Source of the DNA: Halothece sp. PCC 7418
Lineage (GTDB): Bacteria > Cyanobacteriota > Cyanobacteriia > Cyanobacteriales > Rubidibacteraceae
Length of the DNA stretch: 64,000 bases
Direction of reading: 5' to 3'
NCBI RefSeq assembly: GCF_000317635.1
Contig: NC_019779.1
Location: forward strand, 372,001-436,000
A program made the translations under genes and the position numbers. The notes under the pieces were generated by a model that saw only the letters and a program-made list of their open reading frames with translations, was not told where the DNA came from and made no database searches. Each line of letters starts with the position of its first letter. The stretch's first letter is position 1. Positions 19,149 through 25,919 of this stretch are shown here, in pieces.

Positions 19149-19410
19149 AGGAGATAATCCCTCCGAATCAGGTTTACGTCTCTTACGCCACGGTTAACGC
19201 TGTGTCCTGGACTAACCCAGTTGGGCGAGATTCCACCCCCTCACATTTAATCCAAACTAGAGAAACATCTGGAGGTGTTTATTCGTTAACCGCTCATGGC
19301 TCTATTCGCAGCTACGGGGAGGTGATCTCTCCCCACTCCCCCACCTCACGAAGTAGGTGGGGGTCATTGAAGCCAGTGGATGAGGAGAAATCAAAATCTC
19401 ACTCCACTGG
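19149..19410 (-). ncRNA. Candidate omega RNA upstream of isrB
   Basis: About 260 bases between the isrB start and the nuclease end have no credible gene but several strong stems: 19373-19380 with 19403-19410 (CCAGTGGA/TCCACTGG plus an inner TGAG/CTCA), the left-end palindrome 19338-19363, and 19316-19321 with 19329-19334 (GGGGAG/CTCCCC). In the IscB/IsrB group the omega RNA is encoded immediately 5' of the nuclease gene, spans the left end and carries its guide at the 5' end, so position, strand and length fit. The 5' limit and guide are uncertain. The guide would come from flanking DNA near 19365-19430. Confidence 0.5.
19338..19363. repeat. Left-end palindrome of the IsrB element
   Basis: CCCCCACCT (19338-19346) and AGGTGGGGG (19355-19363) form a nine-base perfect stem with an eight-base loop. 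The same stem sequence is found at the right end near 17914-17941. Confidence 0.8.
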
Positions 19411-19427
19411 GCGCGATATCAGTGAAT

Positions 19428-20102
19428 CTAGGGAAGACTTTCACAAGCAACACCATCATTATCTCCATCTAAGCGATGGGGATCTTCGGGAAAGCGAGTT
19501 AAAACCTGTTGCGCTTGGGCTTGTGTGGAAAAATGTTTACAGTCACAGTCGCCATCAATACAACTGGGAAGATTTTCAGCCGTTGTTGTGGTCGGAATGG
19601 GCTGATGACGTTCTCCTCGGCGATAATTCCAAGGCATAATGGGATTATGATATGCCCAGATTCCTTGGCGCGATCGCTGCGCTTGTTCTTGAGCATTACG
19701 ATAACGGTTGGCATCACAGGGGTCAATATAGTCTTCATAAACCACAGCTTGTCCTGATCTCACCAGTTTCAAATTCACCAGTTGTCCCTGCTGATACACT
19801 TCCGCAATTTGTCGCCCATAACGACCCGTTGTGATTAAACGTAGTTCCACCGCATCACCAATTGATAATAACCTTTCCATCCACTGTACTGATTCTTCTC
19901 TTCCCCGTTGTCCTCTTTCTGGCGCATCAATACAAGCCAACCGCACTGTAACTTCTTCTCCCTTCTCAATGACCTTAATCGTATCCCCATCGATAACAGA
20001 CGCTACTGTTGCAGGAATTTGTGAAGATTTAGCATTGAGAGTGACCAGAGAGGAAAAAAGTAGTACACTCACAGCACACAGGCTTAATTTAAAGGGGAAC
20101 AT
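19428..20102 (-). CDS. Secreted thermonuclease-like protein with Excalibur domain
   Basis: About 224 residues from the ATG at 20102, which begins a signal-like stretch (MFPFKLSLCAVSVLLFSSLV); a longer GTG start at 20144 is possible. The nuclease domain has the SNase features DGDTIKV, VRLACIDAPE and RYGRQIAEVY, holding the expected Asp, Arg and Glu. The C-terminal 40 residues carry an Excalibur calcium-binding motif (DCDCKHF...DGDNDGVACESL). The protein probably degrades extracellular or periplasmic nucleic acids, Ca2+-dependently. The IsrB-type element lies directly downstream of its stop. Confidence 0.9.
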   Translation of the reverse strand: MFPFKLSLCAVSVLLFSSLVTLNAKSSQIPATVASVIDGDTIKVIEKGEEVTVRLACIDAPERGQRGREESVQWMERLLSIGDAVELRLITTGRYGRQIAEVYQQGQLVNLKLVRSGQAVVYEDYIDPCDANRYRNAQEQAQRSRQGIWAYHNPIMPWNYRRGERHQPIPTTTTAENLPSCIDGDCDCKHFSTQAQAQQVLTRFPEDPHRLDGDNDGVACESLP

Positions 20103-20302
20103 GATATTAAAACCGATTCGATGGCTAATGAGATTTGAAATCACATTACTTCTATGATACCCTTTTTCTTGAGGCGCAATCCCTGAGCTTTCCTCCCATT
20201 ACGAATGATTGAGAACTGCTATATCACCTCCTGTGAGGAGTAAAGGGCAAGGAAGTATCCCTTAAAATAAAAAATATAAGTAGCAGTTTTTTATAGGTCA
20301 AG

Positions 20303-20884
20303 ATGTTAACTTTAACTAATTTTAGCGGTTTATTGAATCAACGCTTTTTCAATAACTTTTTTCCCCTTCCTGCGAGTAGTCCTCTGATTCTTGGCTTAAA
20401 AACGCCAAATTTTGAACTTCCTGATATCACAAATGATCAACAAATCAAACTCAATGACTATCGCGATCAAAAACCAGTCATAATCGCTTTTACGCGCATT
20501 TTTACTGACAAGCAATATTGTCCCCTTTGTTACCCTCATATTGTTGAATTAAACCAACGCTATCAAGAATTTACAGAGCGAGGGATTGAAGTTTTAATGA
20601 TTACGAGTACAGATGTTCCACAAAGCAAACAAGTGGTTCAAGACTTAGGAATGAAGTTACCCTTACTGAGTAATCCCACTTGCAGTGTCTTCCGTAAGTA
20701 TGGCGTTGGTCAGGCTTTAGGCGCACCTTTACCCGCCCAATTTGTGTTAGATCAAGAAGGAACATTACTGTATAAACATCTGTTTTCTTTTCTTGATCCA
20801 AATGCAAGTGTCGATCAGTTATTATCTGTTTTTCCTGCTGAAGAAAAGACACCAGTAACCACTCAAAGTGAAGAAACTTCTTAA
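20303..20884 (+). CDS. Peroxiredoxin-like redoxin domain protein
   Basis: A protein of 193 residues with an AhpC/TSA-type thioredoxin fold. TPNFELPDI marks the first strands, VIIAFTRIFTDKQYCPLCYPHI holds a CPLC pair at the active-site helix start, and GAPLPAQFVLDQEGTLLYKHLF is the late cis-Pro and final strand region. The spacing of the redox centre (T-D-K-Q-Y-C-P-L-C) differs from the standard peroxiredoxin PxxxTxxC, so thiol-disulfide reductase activity is also possible. No signal peptide is obvious; the first 25 residues are variable. It stands alone between divergent and convergent neighbours. Confidence 0.85.
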   Translation: MLTLTNFSGLLNQRFFNNFFPLPASSPLILGLKTPNFELPDITNDQQIKLNDYRDQKPVIIAFTRIFTDKQYCPLCYPHIVELNQRYQEFTERGIEVLMITSTDVPQSKQVVQDLGMKLPLLSNPTCSVFRKYGVGQALGAPLPAQFVLDQEGTLLYKHLFSFLDPNASVDQLLSVFPAEEKTPVTTQSEETS

Positions 20885-20916
20885 GAAAGATAGCGCGATC
20901 GCGCGTTCTAATTCTC

Positions 20917-21498
20917 TTAATTATGGGTATGATTGGGTTCAGTGGGACGAATCGATTCAGGGGACACTTTGACTTTTTCAATCAGGGCTTGGGCTTGCTG
21001 ATATGTATTGAGATCCCCCTGTTGTTTGGACAGATTTGCTCCTGTTTCAAAATCCGCGATCGCGCTTTCAATTTCCCCTAATTCAACCTTGACATAACCG
21101 CGATTAAAATACAACAACGCATAATCAGAATCAAGTTTCATTGCTTGATTATAATCCGCAAGGGCTTGCTCATACTGTCCTAAACGATAGTGCATTGTTC
21201 CCCGAAAATTATAAGCATCCACATTATCGGAATCCAGTTTAATCACCTGATTAAAATCTTGAATCGCTTTTTGATATTCTTCTAAATGATTAAATGCTAA
21301 TCCTCGCTGTAAATAAGGTTGGGGATCATCAGGATTTTTTTCAATCGTCTCATTGAGAATTCTCATCACTTCTGGATTCACATGAGCAATGAGAAATTCT
21401 GATTCCTGATAAAATGTTTTTTTCTGTTCCAAAGCGATGATTGGGGATGCAGAAAATAAAATTAATCCCAACCCCAACCCTAAATGTTTGAGCCTCAT
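20917..21498 (-). CDS. Exported TPR repeat protein
   Basis: 194 residues from the ATG at 21498, chosen because it starts a signal-like N-terminus (MRLKHLGLGLGLILFSASPIIA). Three consecutive TPR units follow (for example QPYLQRGLAFNHLEEYQKAI, VDAYNFRGTMHYRLGQYEQAL, ALLYFNRGYVKVELGEIESAI), then a helical C-terminus. It is probably periplasmic and acts in protein-protein contacts; no specific partner can be named. It is convergent with the redoxin gene at 20303, with 32 bases between stops. Confidence 0.85.
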   Translation of the reverse strand: MRLKHLGLGLGLILFSASPIIALEQKKTFYQESEFLIAHVNPEVMRILNETIEKNPDDPQPYLQRGLAFNHLEEYQKAIQDFNQVIKLDSDNVDAYNFRGTMHYRLGQYEQALADYNQAMKLDSDYALLYFNRGYVKVELGEIESAIADFETGANLSKQQGDLNTYQQAQALIEKVKVSPESIRPTEPNHTHN

Positions 21499-22232
21499 GC
21501 AATCATTTCCTGACACTTCAAGACTGGACAATACTCGACATTAACTGTAAAAGTAAAGCAGTCATAGCGGACTTTGGAAAGCACGGTGGTGTCCCACAAC
21601 GCTTTAAGGAAGTTCCCTAAAGCTCATCAAATTGGTTTTTCCCTTGGCGGTCAGAATCGAGCTTCTGATTAGCGCACTGACACACAAGTCAATCCAAATT
21701 ATTCCCTAATTCTAAAAGACCTAAACCATTAATGTCAACAAGCGAGCGAACTTTTCCAAAAAATTAAACGATTTCGACAATATCAAGTAATAGTTGTATC
21801 AGGAAATTACTCTCTTTTTTGAACTAAAGTGCGACAGTCCTCAATCGAGCGCGATCGCGGATTGAGGAAGGATAGCACAGAAAGCGCGAGGATTCTATAA
21901 CTTGACGCACTCCCACGTCTTAAAGACGCGCTTGATGCTTCGCGCGGACTTCGTCCTACGGCGATCAAACAAGAGACGCAGGACAAGCCTGTCTTACTCT
22001 CTCTAACACCTGAGATAGCACCCTACCTCAATATCTTCAACAACCGGAACTTTACTTCTCGCGAAATTGAAGATAATTCCATTGTACACAAACTTGTAGG
22101 GTTTGTTCGTTTTCAGGCTATTGAAGCCTTCAACTCACCGCCTTATATCCAACGGCTAAAAGCGCGTGGGTGCGTGCGGCGACTTCTGTAAAATGCGTTA
22201 ACATCATGTAATGTAGTCTAGAAAGGCAGGTG
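21499..22232. other. 734-base gap with palindromes and a start-less open frame
   Basis: There is no credible complete gene. A strong hairpin CCTCAATC (21839-21846) with GATTGAGG (21860-21867) encloses a HIP1 site. A short palindrome CGTCTTAAAGACG lies near 21919. From about 21960 to 22190 the plus strand stays open for some 75 codons without a start, reading ...PEIAPYLNIFNN and later VGFVRFQAIEAF before a TAA. That looks like the C-terminal remnant of a protein I do not recognise. The overall look is decayed mobile or accessory DNA. Confidence 0.45.
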
Positions 22233-22592
22233 ATGATGGAGCTAGAGTCCCTTCTCACTGAGATTATATTGAGTCATCCCCGTCAGTCGTTGGGAAAAAT
22301 TCATTTGGAGTCGAGACCACAACCTGGACAGCACATTGAATTTAACGGCGAAACCTATCGCGTTTTAGAACGCCATCACCATTATCAATATAAAGTGGGG
22401 GGATATCAGTTAGATAAAATGTCTGTTTATGTGCAATCAGCCCAACGACCAGAGGAAAGGAGTTATTTAGAAGGAAAGTGGGTGATTGGGGACATTACCT
22501 GTCAGTATAATGCGCGATCAGAATTGTTACGCTGTGCGGTCAATCCCGAAGGTCCTTGTGAGGGATGTCCCGATTATCAGCCCATTACCTGA
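22233..22592 (+). CDS. DUF6464 family protein
   Basis: About 119 residues. ATG 22233 is chosen, with AAGG seven bases upstream; GTG 22230 and ATG 22236 are alternatives. The C-terminus holds four Cys in [30 protein letters not shown], a likely small metal-binding or disulfide cluster, which I recognise as the DUF6464 family of cyanobacteria. Before it are beta strands with [27 protein letters not shown]. Function is unknown. It overlaps the end of the convergent fmt gene by eight bases. Confidence 0.75.
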   Translation: MMELESLLTEIILSHPRQSLGKIHLESRPQPGQHIEFNGETYRVLERHHHYQYKVGGYQLDKMSVYVQSAQRPEERSYLEGKWVIGDITCQYNARSELLRCAVNPEGPCEGCPDYQPIT

Positions 22593-23583
22593 ATGTCTCC
22601 CCTTGTACTAATCGCATTCCGTTGACAAAATCCCAGCCTGACTGGGGGCGTTTTCCAGACCGTTGTACTTTTGAGAGTAATAATAAGCCTGTACCTGTTT
22701 GCGCGATCGCGCCAAATTTTTTGACAATTGCGACAATCTCTCCTGCTTCTCCTGTTTTTGCTGAAAGATTATCCCATTGCTGTATTAGGGGTTTGTATTG
22801 ATCCGAAAGTTGTGACCAATACTCTTCGCCGAGGGGAATGGTTTCTAGAATCTTGATCTTTTCTTCTCGTAATGGGGTCATGCAGTTGGGATAAAAGCCC
22901 CGAATTTGATTATGCAGCGCGATCGCGCTTTTTGACCAATCCAAAACATAATCCCTTTTTTGAATTAATGGCGCGTAAGTGGCTAAACTGTCATCTTGTG
23001 GTGTTGCTTCAATTTCTCCTTTCTCCCAACGAAACAGGGTTTGAACTAATAATTCACCGCCAATTTGTGCTAATCTTCCCCCCACCGTTTCTGCATTATC
23101 TAACAACGCCACAGGGGTAGTTGCTGTTTCTAACATCGCCCCAGTATCCATCCCCGCATCCATCAACATTGTCGTCACCCCCACTTCCGCTTCACCATAA
23201 TATAAACTCCATTGGATCGGTGCTGCACCGCGATATTGCGGTAAAATCGACCCATGGACATTAATGCAGCCTAACCTTGGCATTTCCAGAATTTCTGTGG
23301 AGAGAATTTGTCCATAAGCGGTAACAATAAAAGCATCCGCATTAAAATCCCGCAACTGCTGTAACGCCTCTTGATCTTTCTTCACCCGCTTCGGTTGTAA
23401 AACAGGTAAATCATTGCGGGTTGCAACTTCTTTCACTGGAGAAGGAATCAATTTTTTCCCTCTCCCTTTTGGTTTATCTGGTTGAGTAACCACCGCAGCA
23501 ACGTCAACCTCTGGATGTTGGAGTAAGGCTTCTAAAGTGGGAACAGCAAACTCTGGTGTACCAAAAAAAACAATTTTCATCAT
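22585..23583 (-). CDS. fmt: Methionyl-tRNA formyltransferase
   Basis: A protein of 332 residues. The N-terminal formyltransferase domain starts [20 protein letters not shown]. The catalytic segment [25 protein letters not shown] carries the Asn, His and the SLLP-like loop, and the conserved Asp lies in [13 protein letters not shown]-terminal tRNA-binding beta-barrel domain follows. It formylates Met-tRNAfMet for translation initiation. It lies 86 bases downstream of ccmK4 on the same strand, with heptamer repeats in between, so it may or may not share the ccmK transcript. Confidence 0.97.
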   Translation of the reverse strand: MMKIVFFGTPEFAVPTLEALLQHPEVDVAAVVTQPDKPKGRGKKLIPSPVKEVATRNDLPVLQPKRVKKDQEALQQLRDFNADAFIVTAYGQILSTEILEMPRLGCINVHGSILPQYRGAAPIQWSLYYGEAEVGVTTMLMDAGMDTGAMLETATTPVALLDNAETVGGRLAQIGGELLVQTLFRWEKGEIEATPQDDSLATYAPLIQKRDYVLDWSKSAIALHNQIRGFYPNCMTPLREEKIKILETIPLGEEYWSQLSDQYKPLIQQWDNLSAKTGEAGEIVAIVKKFGAIAQTGTGLLLLSKVQRSGKRPQSGWDFVNGMRLVQGETFR

Positions 23584-23591
23584 TTATTATT

Positions 23592-23662
23592 CGTCATTTG
23601 TCATTAGTCATTTGTCATTCGTTAGTGAACCGACAACAAAGAACAAATAACCAACAACAAAG
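23592..23662. repeat. Two heptamer tandem repeat arrays between ccmK4 and fmt
   Basis: Array one (23592-23626) is five units of the type N-GTCATT (CGTCATT, TGTCATT, AGTCATT, TGTCATT, CGTTAGT). Array two (23635-23662) is four units of AACAAAG/AACAAAT/AACCAAC type. They are typical cyanobacterial STRR heptamers. Confidence 0.75.
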
Positions 23663-23669
23663 AACCCAT

Positions 23670-24023
23670 TTAGCTACGATTTTGAGACGAACCAATGAGG
23701 GGACGTTCAGTAGATTCTCGGAAGCGTTCCACATTTTCGTTATAAGCAATGGGGAGGACACACTCCACATTCTCATGAGGACGAGGAATAATCACCCAAG
23801 TTTCTAAAGCTGCACCATACGCCTTATCCACCGCATGAATTCCCGCATCCATTGCGGTTTTTACTTCCGAAACATCACCGCGAATAATAATCGTAAATCG
23901 TGCACTACCCGCCCGAATATAACCAACCAGCGTCACTCGTCCTGTTTTTACCATCGCATCGGCGGCGGCTAAAACTCCTGGAAAGCCCTTTGTTTCCAGA
24001 CTACCGACTGCATCTAAAGACAT
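23670..24023 (-). CDS. ccmK4: Carboxysome shell protein CcmK4
   Basis: A 117-residue BMC-domain protein. The N-terminus is VGSLETKGFPGVLAAADAMVKTGRVTLVGY. The pore loop is RAGSARF, with the R-A-G-S variant typical of CcmK4. The C-terminus keeps WVIIPRPHENVECVLPI. Hexamers tile the carboxysome facets and the central pore admits small anions. It follows ccmK3 on the same strand with a 58-base gap, the usual satellite ccmK3-ccmK4 locus apart from the main ccm operon. The C-terminal extension after PFRES is short and polar. Confidence 0.93.
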   Translation of the reverse strand: MSLDAVGSLETKGFPGVLAAADAMVKTGRVTLVGYIRAGSARFTIIIRGDVSEVKTAMDAGIHAVDKAYGAALETWVIIPRPHENVECVLPIAYNENVERFRESTERPLIGSSQNRS

Positions 24024-24081
24024 TCACATTTCTCCTTAAATTTTTATTAATTGACGTTTTTTATACAATTCCACGATAATT

Positions 24082-24390
24082 CTACACTCGAAACGGTTCA
24101 ACTTCGTCGCTATACGCAATCGGCATCACCGTTTCCACATTATCAGGGGGGTTAGGAATCATATAATGGGTAATGACTGTTCCGTTGTAAGTTTCTTCAG
24201 CAGCAGCAATTCCCGCTTCCATCGAACGTTCTACCTCTGAAACGGGACCGCGTACCGCCACATAAAATTGAGCCCTTTCCGCTTTATCAAAAGAAACTAG
24301 GGTGACTGATGCTGCTTTCACCATCGCATCAGCAGCAGCTAAGACGGCTGGAAACCCATCTGTTTGAATTACGCCCACAGCAACTGGCAT
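24082..24390 (-). CDS. ccmK3: Carboxysome shell protein CcmK3
   Basis: A 102-residue BMC-domain protein beginning MPVAVGVIQTDGFPAVLAAADAMVKAASVTLV and ending NPPDNVETVMPIAYSDEVEPFRV. In place of the R-A-G-S or K-I-G-S pore loop it reads DKAERAQF, lacking the Gly-Ser of normal pores, the hallmark of CcmK3. Published work shows CcmK3 does not form hexamers alone but enters mixed CcmK3-CcmK4 hexamers, so production together with ccmK4 (58 bases downstream, same strand) makes sense. It probably tunes shell permeability. Confidence 0.92.
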   Translation of the reverse strand: MPVAVGVIQTDGFPAVLAAADAMVKAASVTLVSFDKAERAQFYVAVRGPVSEVERSMEAGIAAAEETYNGTVITHYMIPNPPDNVETVMPIAYSDEVEPFRV

Positions 24391-24460
24391 TTTGTTTTCT
24401 CCTGCTACTTCCTCATCGGTTATTCACTAAACAAGACTGGACTTTTTTAGACTTTAATTA

Positions 24461-24487
24461 AAAGAGGGAGAGGTGCAGTCCCTCTTT
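24461..24487 (-). terminator. Intrinsic terminator after the HTH/GrpE-like gene
   Basis: AAAGAGGGA (24461-24469) and TCCCTCTTT (24479-24487) form a nine-base stem with a nine-base loop. On the minus strand it follows the stop at 24528 by about 40 bases and ends in a T-rich run. It separates this gene from ccmK3. Confidence 0.75.
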
Positions 24488-24527
24488 TTGTCTCCATTGC
24501 GCCCAAAACTTATACTTCCCATTGTAC

Positions 24528-25127
24528 CTAATCTATGGGTTCGACTTGGGCTCGATACAAAAGTTTCTCACCATGTCGGTAGCCAACGTAGCGCACTCGC
24601 ACTGTTGAGTCGGGTTTAACATTTCCTGATAACAGTTGGTGCTGTTGAGGATTATAAGGGACTTCTTCCCCCACTTGTCCAATTCTTTCCACGCCCCAAG
24701 ATTGAAGTAACTTTTCTAAGGGATTAAGTAATTTAATAATGCGTTGGGCGGGTAAATCGGGGTTTTGCGCGATCGCGCTGACAGCAGTGGGCCACTGTAA
24801 TAACCAAGACTCAATGATTTGTAAACTTTCTCGCTGAAACTGTTCCCGAGAAGAAGTAGCCGTTTCCCCAGAAAATAACGCAATTAACTCATCAACACTC
24901 ACCCCCAACACAGATCTCAACGCTAGCAAAACCTCAACCCGCATTGACTTCACCTTCCCCCGACGCAAGTTGCGGATTTGTTTGGGTGAGACCCCAGCCC
25001 TTTCACTCAACTGCTTAAAATTAGTAATTTTAACGGTTTCCATTAAACTTTTTAATATCAGAGTATAATCATTACTGCTCTCAGGATTGGTTTCAGAATC
25101 CCATTGCGATTGCTGATTAAAAGTCAT
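24528..25127 (-). CDS. HTH DNA-binding protein with a GrpE-like C-terminal domain
   Basis: A protein of 199 residues. Residues about 30-80 form an XRE-type helix-turn-helix (FKQLSERAGVSPKQIRNLRRGKVKSMRVEVLLAL). A helical linker follows. The last 60 residues read WGVERIGQVGEEVPYNPQQH and then GYRHGEKLLYRAQVEP, matching the order of the GrpE beta domain (G-x-x-F-D-P-x(2)-H ... G-Y-x(3)-x-L-R-x-A-x-V). GrpE is the DnaK nucleotide exchange factor, so the protein may be a regulator that contacts DnaK or uses the fold otherwise. Its own stop is followed by a terminator. Only 20 bases separate its start from the divergent gene at 25148. Confidence 0.75.
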   Translation of the reverse strand: MTFNQQSQWDSETNPESSNDYTLILKSLMETVKITNFKQLSERAGVSPKQIRNLRRGKVKSMRVEVLLALRSVLGVSVDELIALFSGETATSSREQFQRESLQIIESWLLQWPTAVSAIAQNPDLPAQRIIKLLNPLEKLLQSWGVERIGQVGEEVPYNPQQHQLLSGNVKPDSTVRVRYVGYRHGEKLLYRAQVEPID

Positions 25128-25147
25128 TAATTTCCTCGGATCAAATT

Positions 25148-25456
25148 ATGAATTCTGTTTTGATTTTACTGGTCATTATCTATGGTTTAAGCCTGATTGG
25201 GTCATTTCTTGTCATTACCTTAGCCCTTCCCATCGAACAACGCCAAGAAGAGTTAACCCTTTTAATTGCCATTCAAGGAGTTCTTATTGCTGCTGCTTTG
25301 GGATTTTATTTTGGAAAAAAACCTAATCCTTCCCCTTGGTTCATGCTGAACAAACTTCTCTGCGTCTCTTTCGCTATAGTAACCAGAACCACAATCTTTC
25401 TCATCAGAAACTCTTTCTTGGGAAAGATGGTAAAAAATGTCAAGTGTTCTTTATAA
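25148..25456 (+). CDS. Small hypothetical membrane protein
   Basis: A protein of 102 residues with two hydrophobic segments: residues 3-26 (VLILLVIIYGLSLIGSFLVITL) and about 36-55 (LTLLIAIQGVLIAAALGFYF), then GKK. The rest is less regular and may be spurious, perhaps because of a frameshift after about residue 60. No family recognised. It begins 20 bases from the divergent HTH gene start, so its promoter would lie within that gene. Confidence 0.45.
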   Translation: MNSVLILLVIIYGLSLIGSFLVITLALPIEQRQEELTLLIAIQGVLIAAALGFYFGKKPNPSPWFMLNKLLCVSFAIVTRTTIFLIRNSFLGKMVKNVKCSL

Positions 25457-25503
25457 TTGTTAACAAATCAGATGATCCATTCTTATTCGTAGTGAGGTCA
25501 ACT

Positions 25504-25686
25504 ATGGAACTATCCTTAGAGCAAGAGTTCAACGTTCGCTCCTTTGAATCGCAAGTGAAGCAGATGAGTCGTGAACAAGCCCAAGAGTTTCTCGTGAAAC
25601 TTTACGAACAGATGCTTGCACGAGAAAATATGTATAAAGAATTCCTCAAACATGAATGGGGAATCGATCAAGGCTACTCAGCATAG
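25504..25686 (+). CDS. nblA: Phycobilisome degradation protein NblA
   Basis: A 60-residue NblA. ATG 25504 is chosen over upstream in-frame starts because GAGG (25494-25497) precedes it and the homologous sequence begins MELSLEQEFNVRSFESQVKQ. The two helices carry the conserved EQAQEFLVKLYEQMLARE and YKEFLKHEW. NblA links phycobiliproteins to the Clp protease during nitrogen or other starvation and triggers phycobilisome breakdown. The gap upstream holds no clear NtcA box that I could identify. A hairpin CGCTCA (25698-25703) with TGAGCG (25711-25716) follows the stop. Confidence 0.95.
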   Translation: MELSLEQEFNVRSFESQVKQMSREQAQEFLVKLYEQMLARENMYKEFLKHEWGIDQGYSA

Positions 25687-25919
25687 CCTGAGCAACCCGC
25701 TCATCTAAGCTGAGCGACCTCTCTCTCTTGCTTGCTTCATCGGGATTGAAGAAGCTGGGGAAACGGGGCGTTTCAGTTCTCAACCCAAATCAGGAGGGTA
25801 AAATTTCTTAAACCAGTGACAATGACTGCATACAACTGGGTCTATGGTAGAGTGAGGATAATTTAGGTTAATTTTCCAGCTATCCTATTCAGAACTGAAT
25901 CGAAACTCTTCTTTAACTC

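Larger units (their letters stand above)
17914..19410 (-). mobile_element. IS200/IS605-like nonautonomous element carrying an IsrB-type gene
   Basis: The unit lies between the stops of convergent genes alaS and the nuclease. On the minus strand both ends share the palindrome CCCCCACCT-loop-AGGTGGGGG followed by AGT: left end at 19338-19363 (8-base loop), right end at 17914-17941 (11-base stem, 6-base loop). Such subterminal hairpins are what IS200/IS605 transposases recognise. No tnpA is present, so mobility would need an enzyme in trans. Exact tips are not defined. The left tip may lie as far out as 19410, if the hairpin at 19373-19410 belongs to the element. No target duplication is expected for this family. 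Confidence 0.7.

Noticed and set aside
19202-19639. 145-codon plus-strand frame upstream of isrB
   Set aside because: It crosses the palindromes of the element and lies antisense to the nuclease gene; composition is not protein-like.
23592-23662. CRISPR array
   Set aside because: Units are seven bases long without spacers. No CRISPR-like repeat-spacer pattern occurs anywhere in the window.
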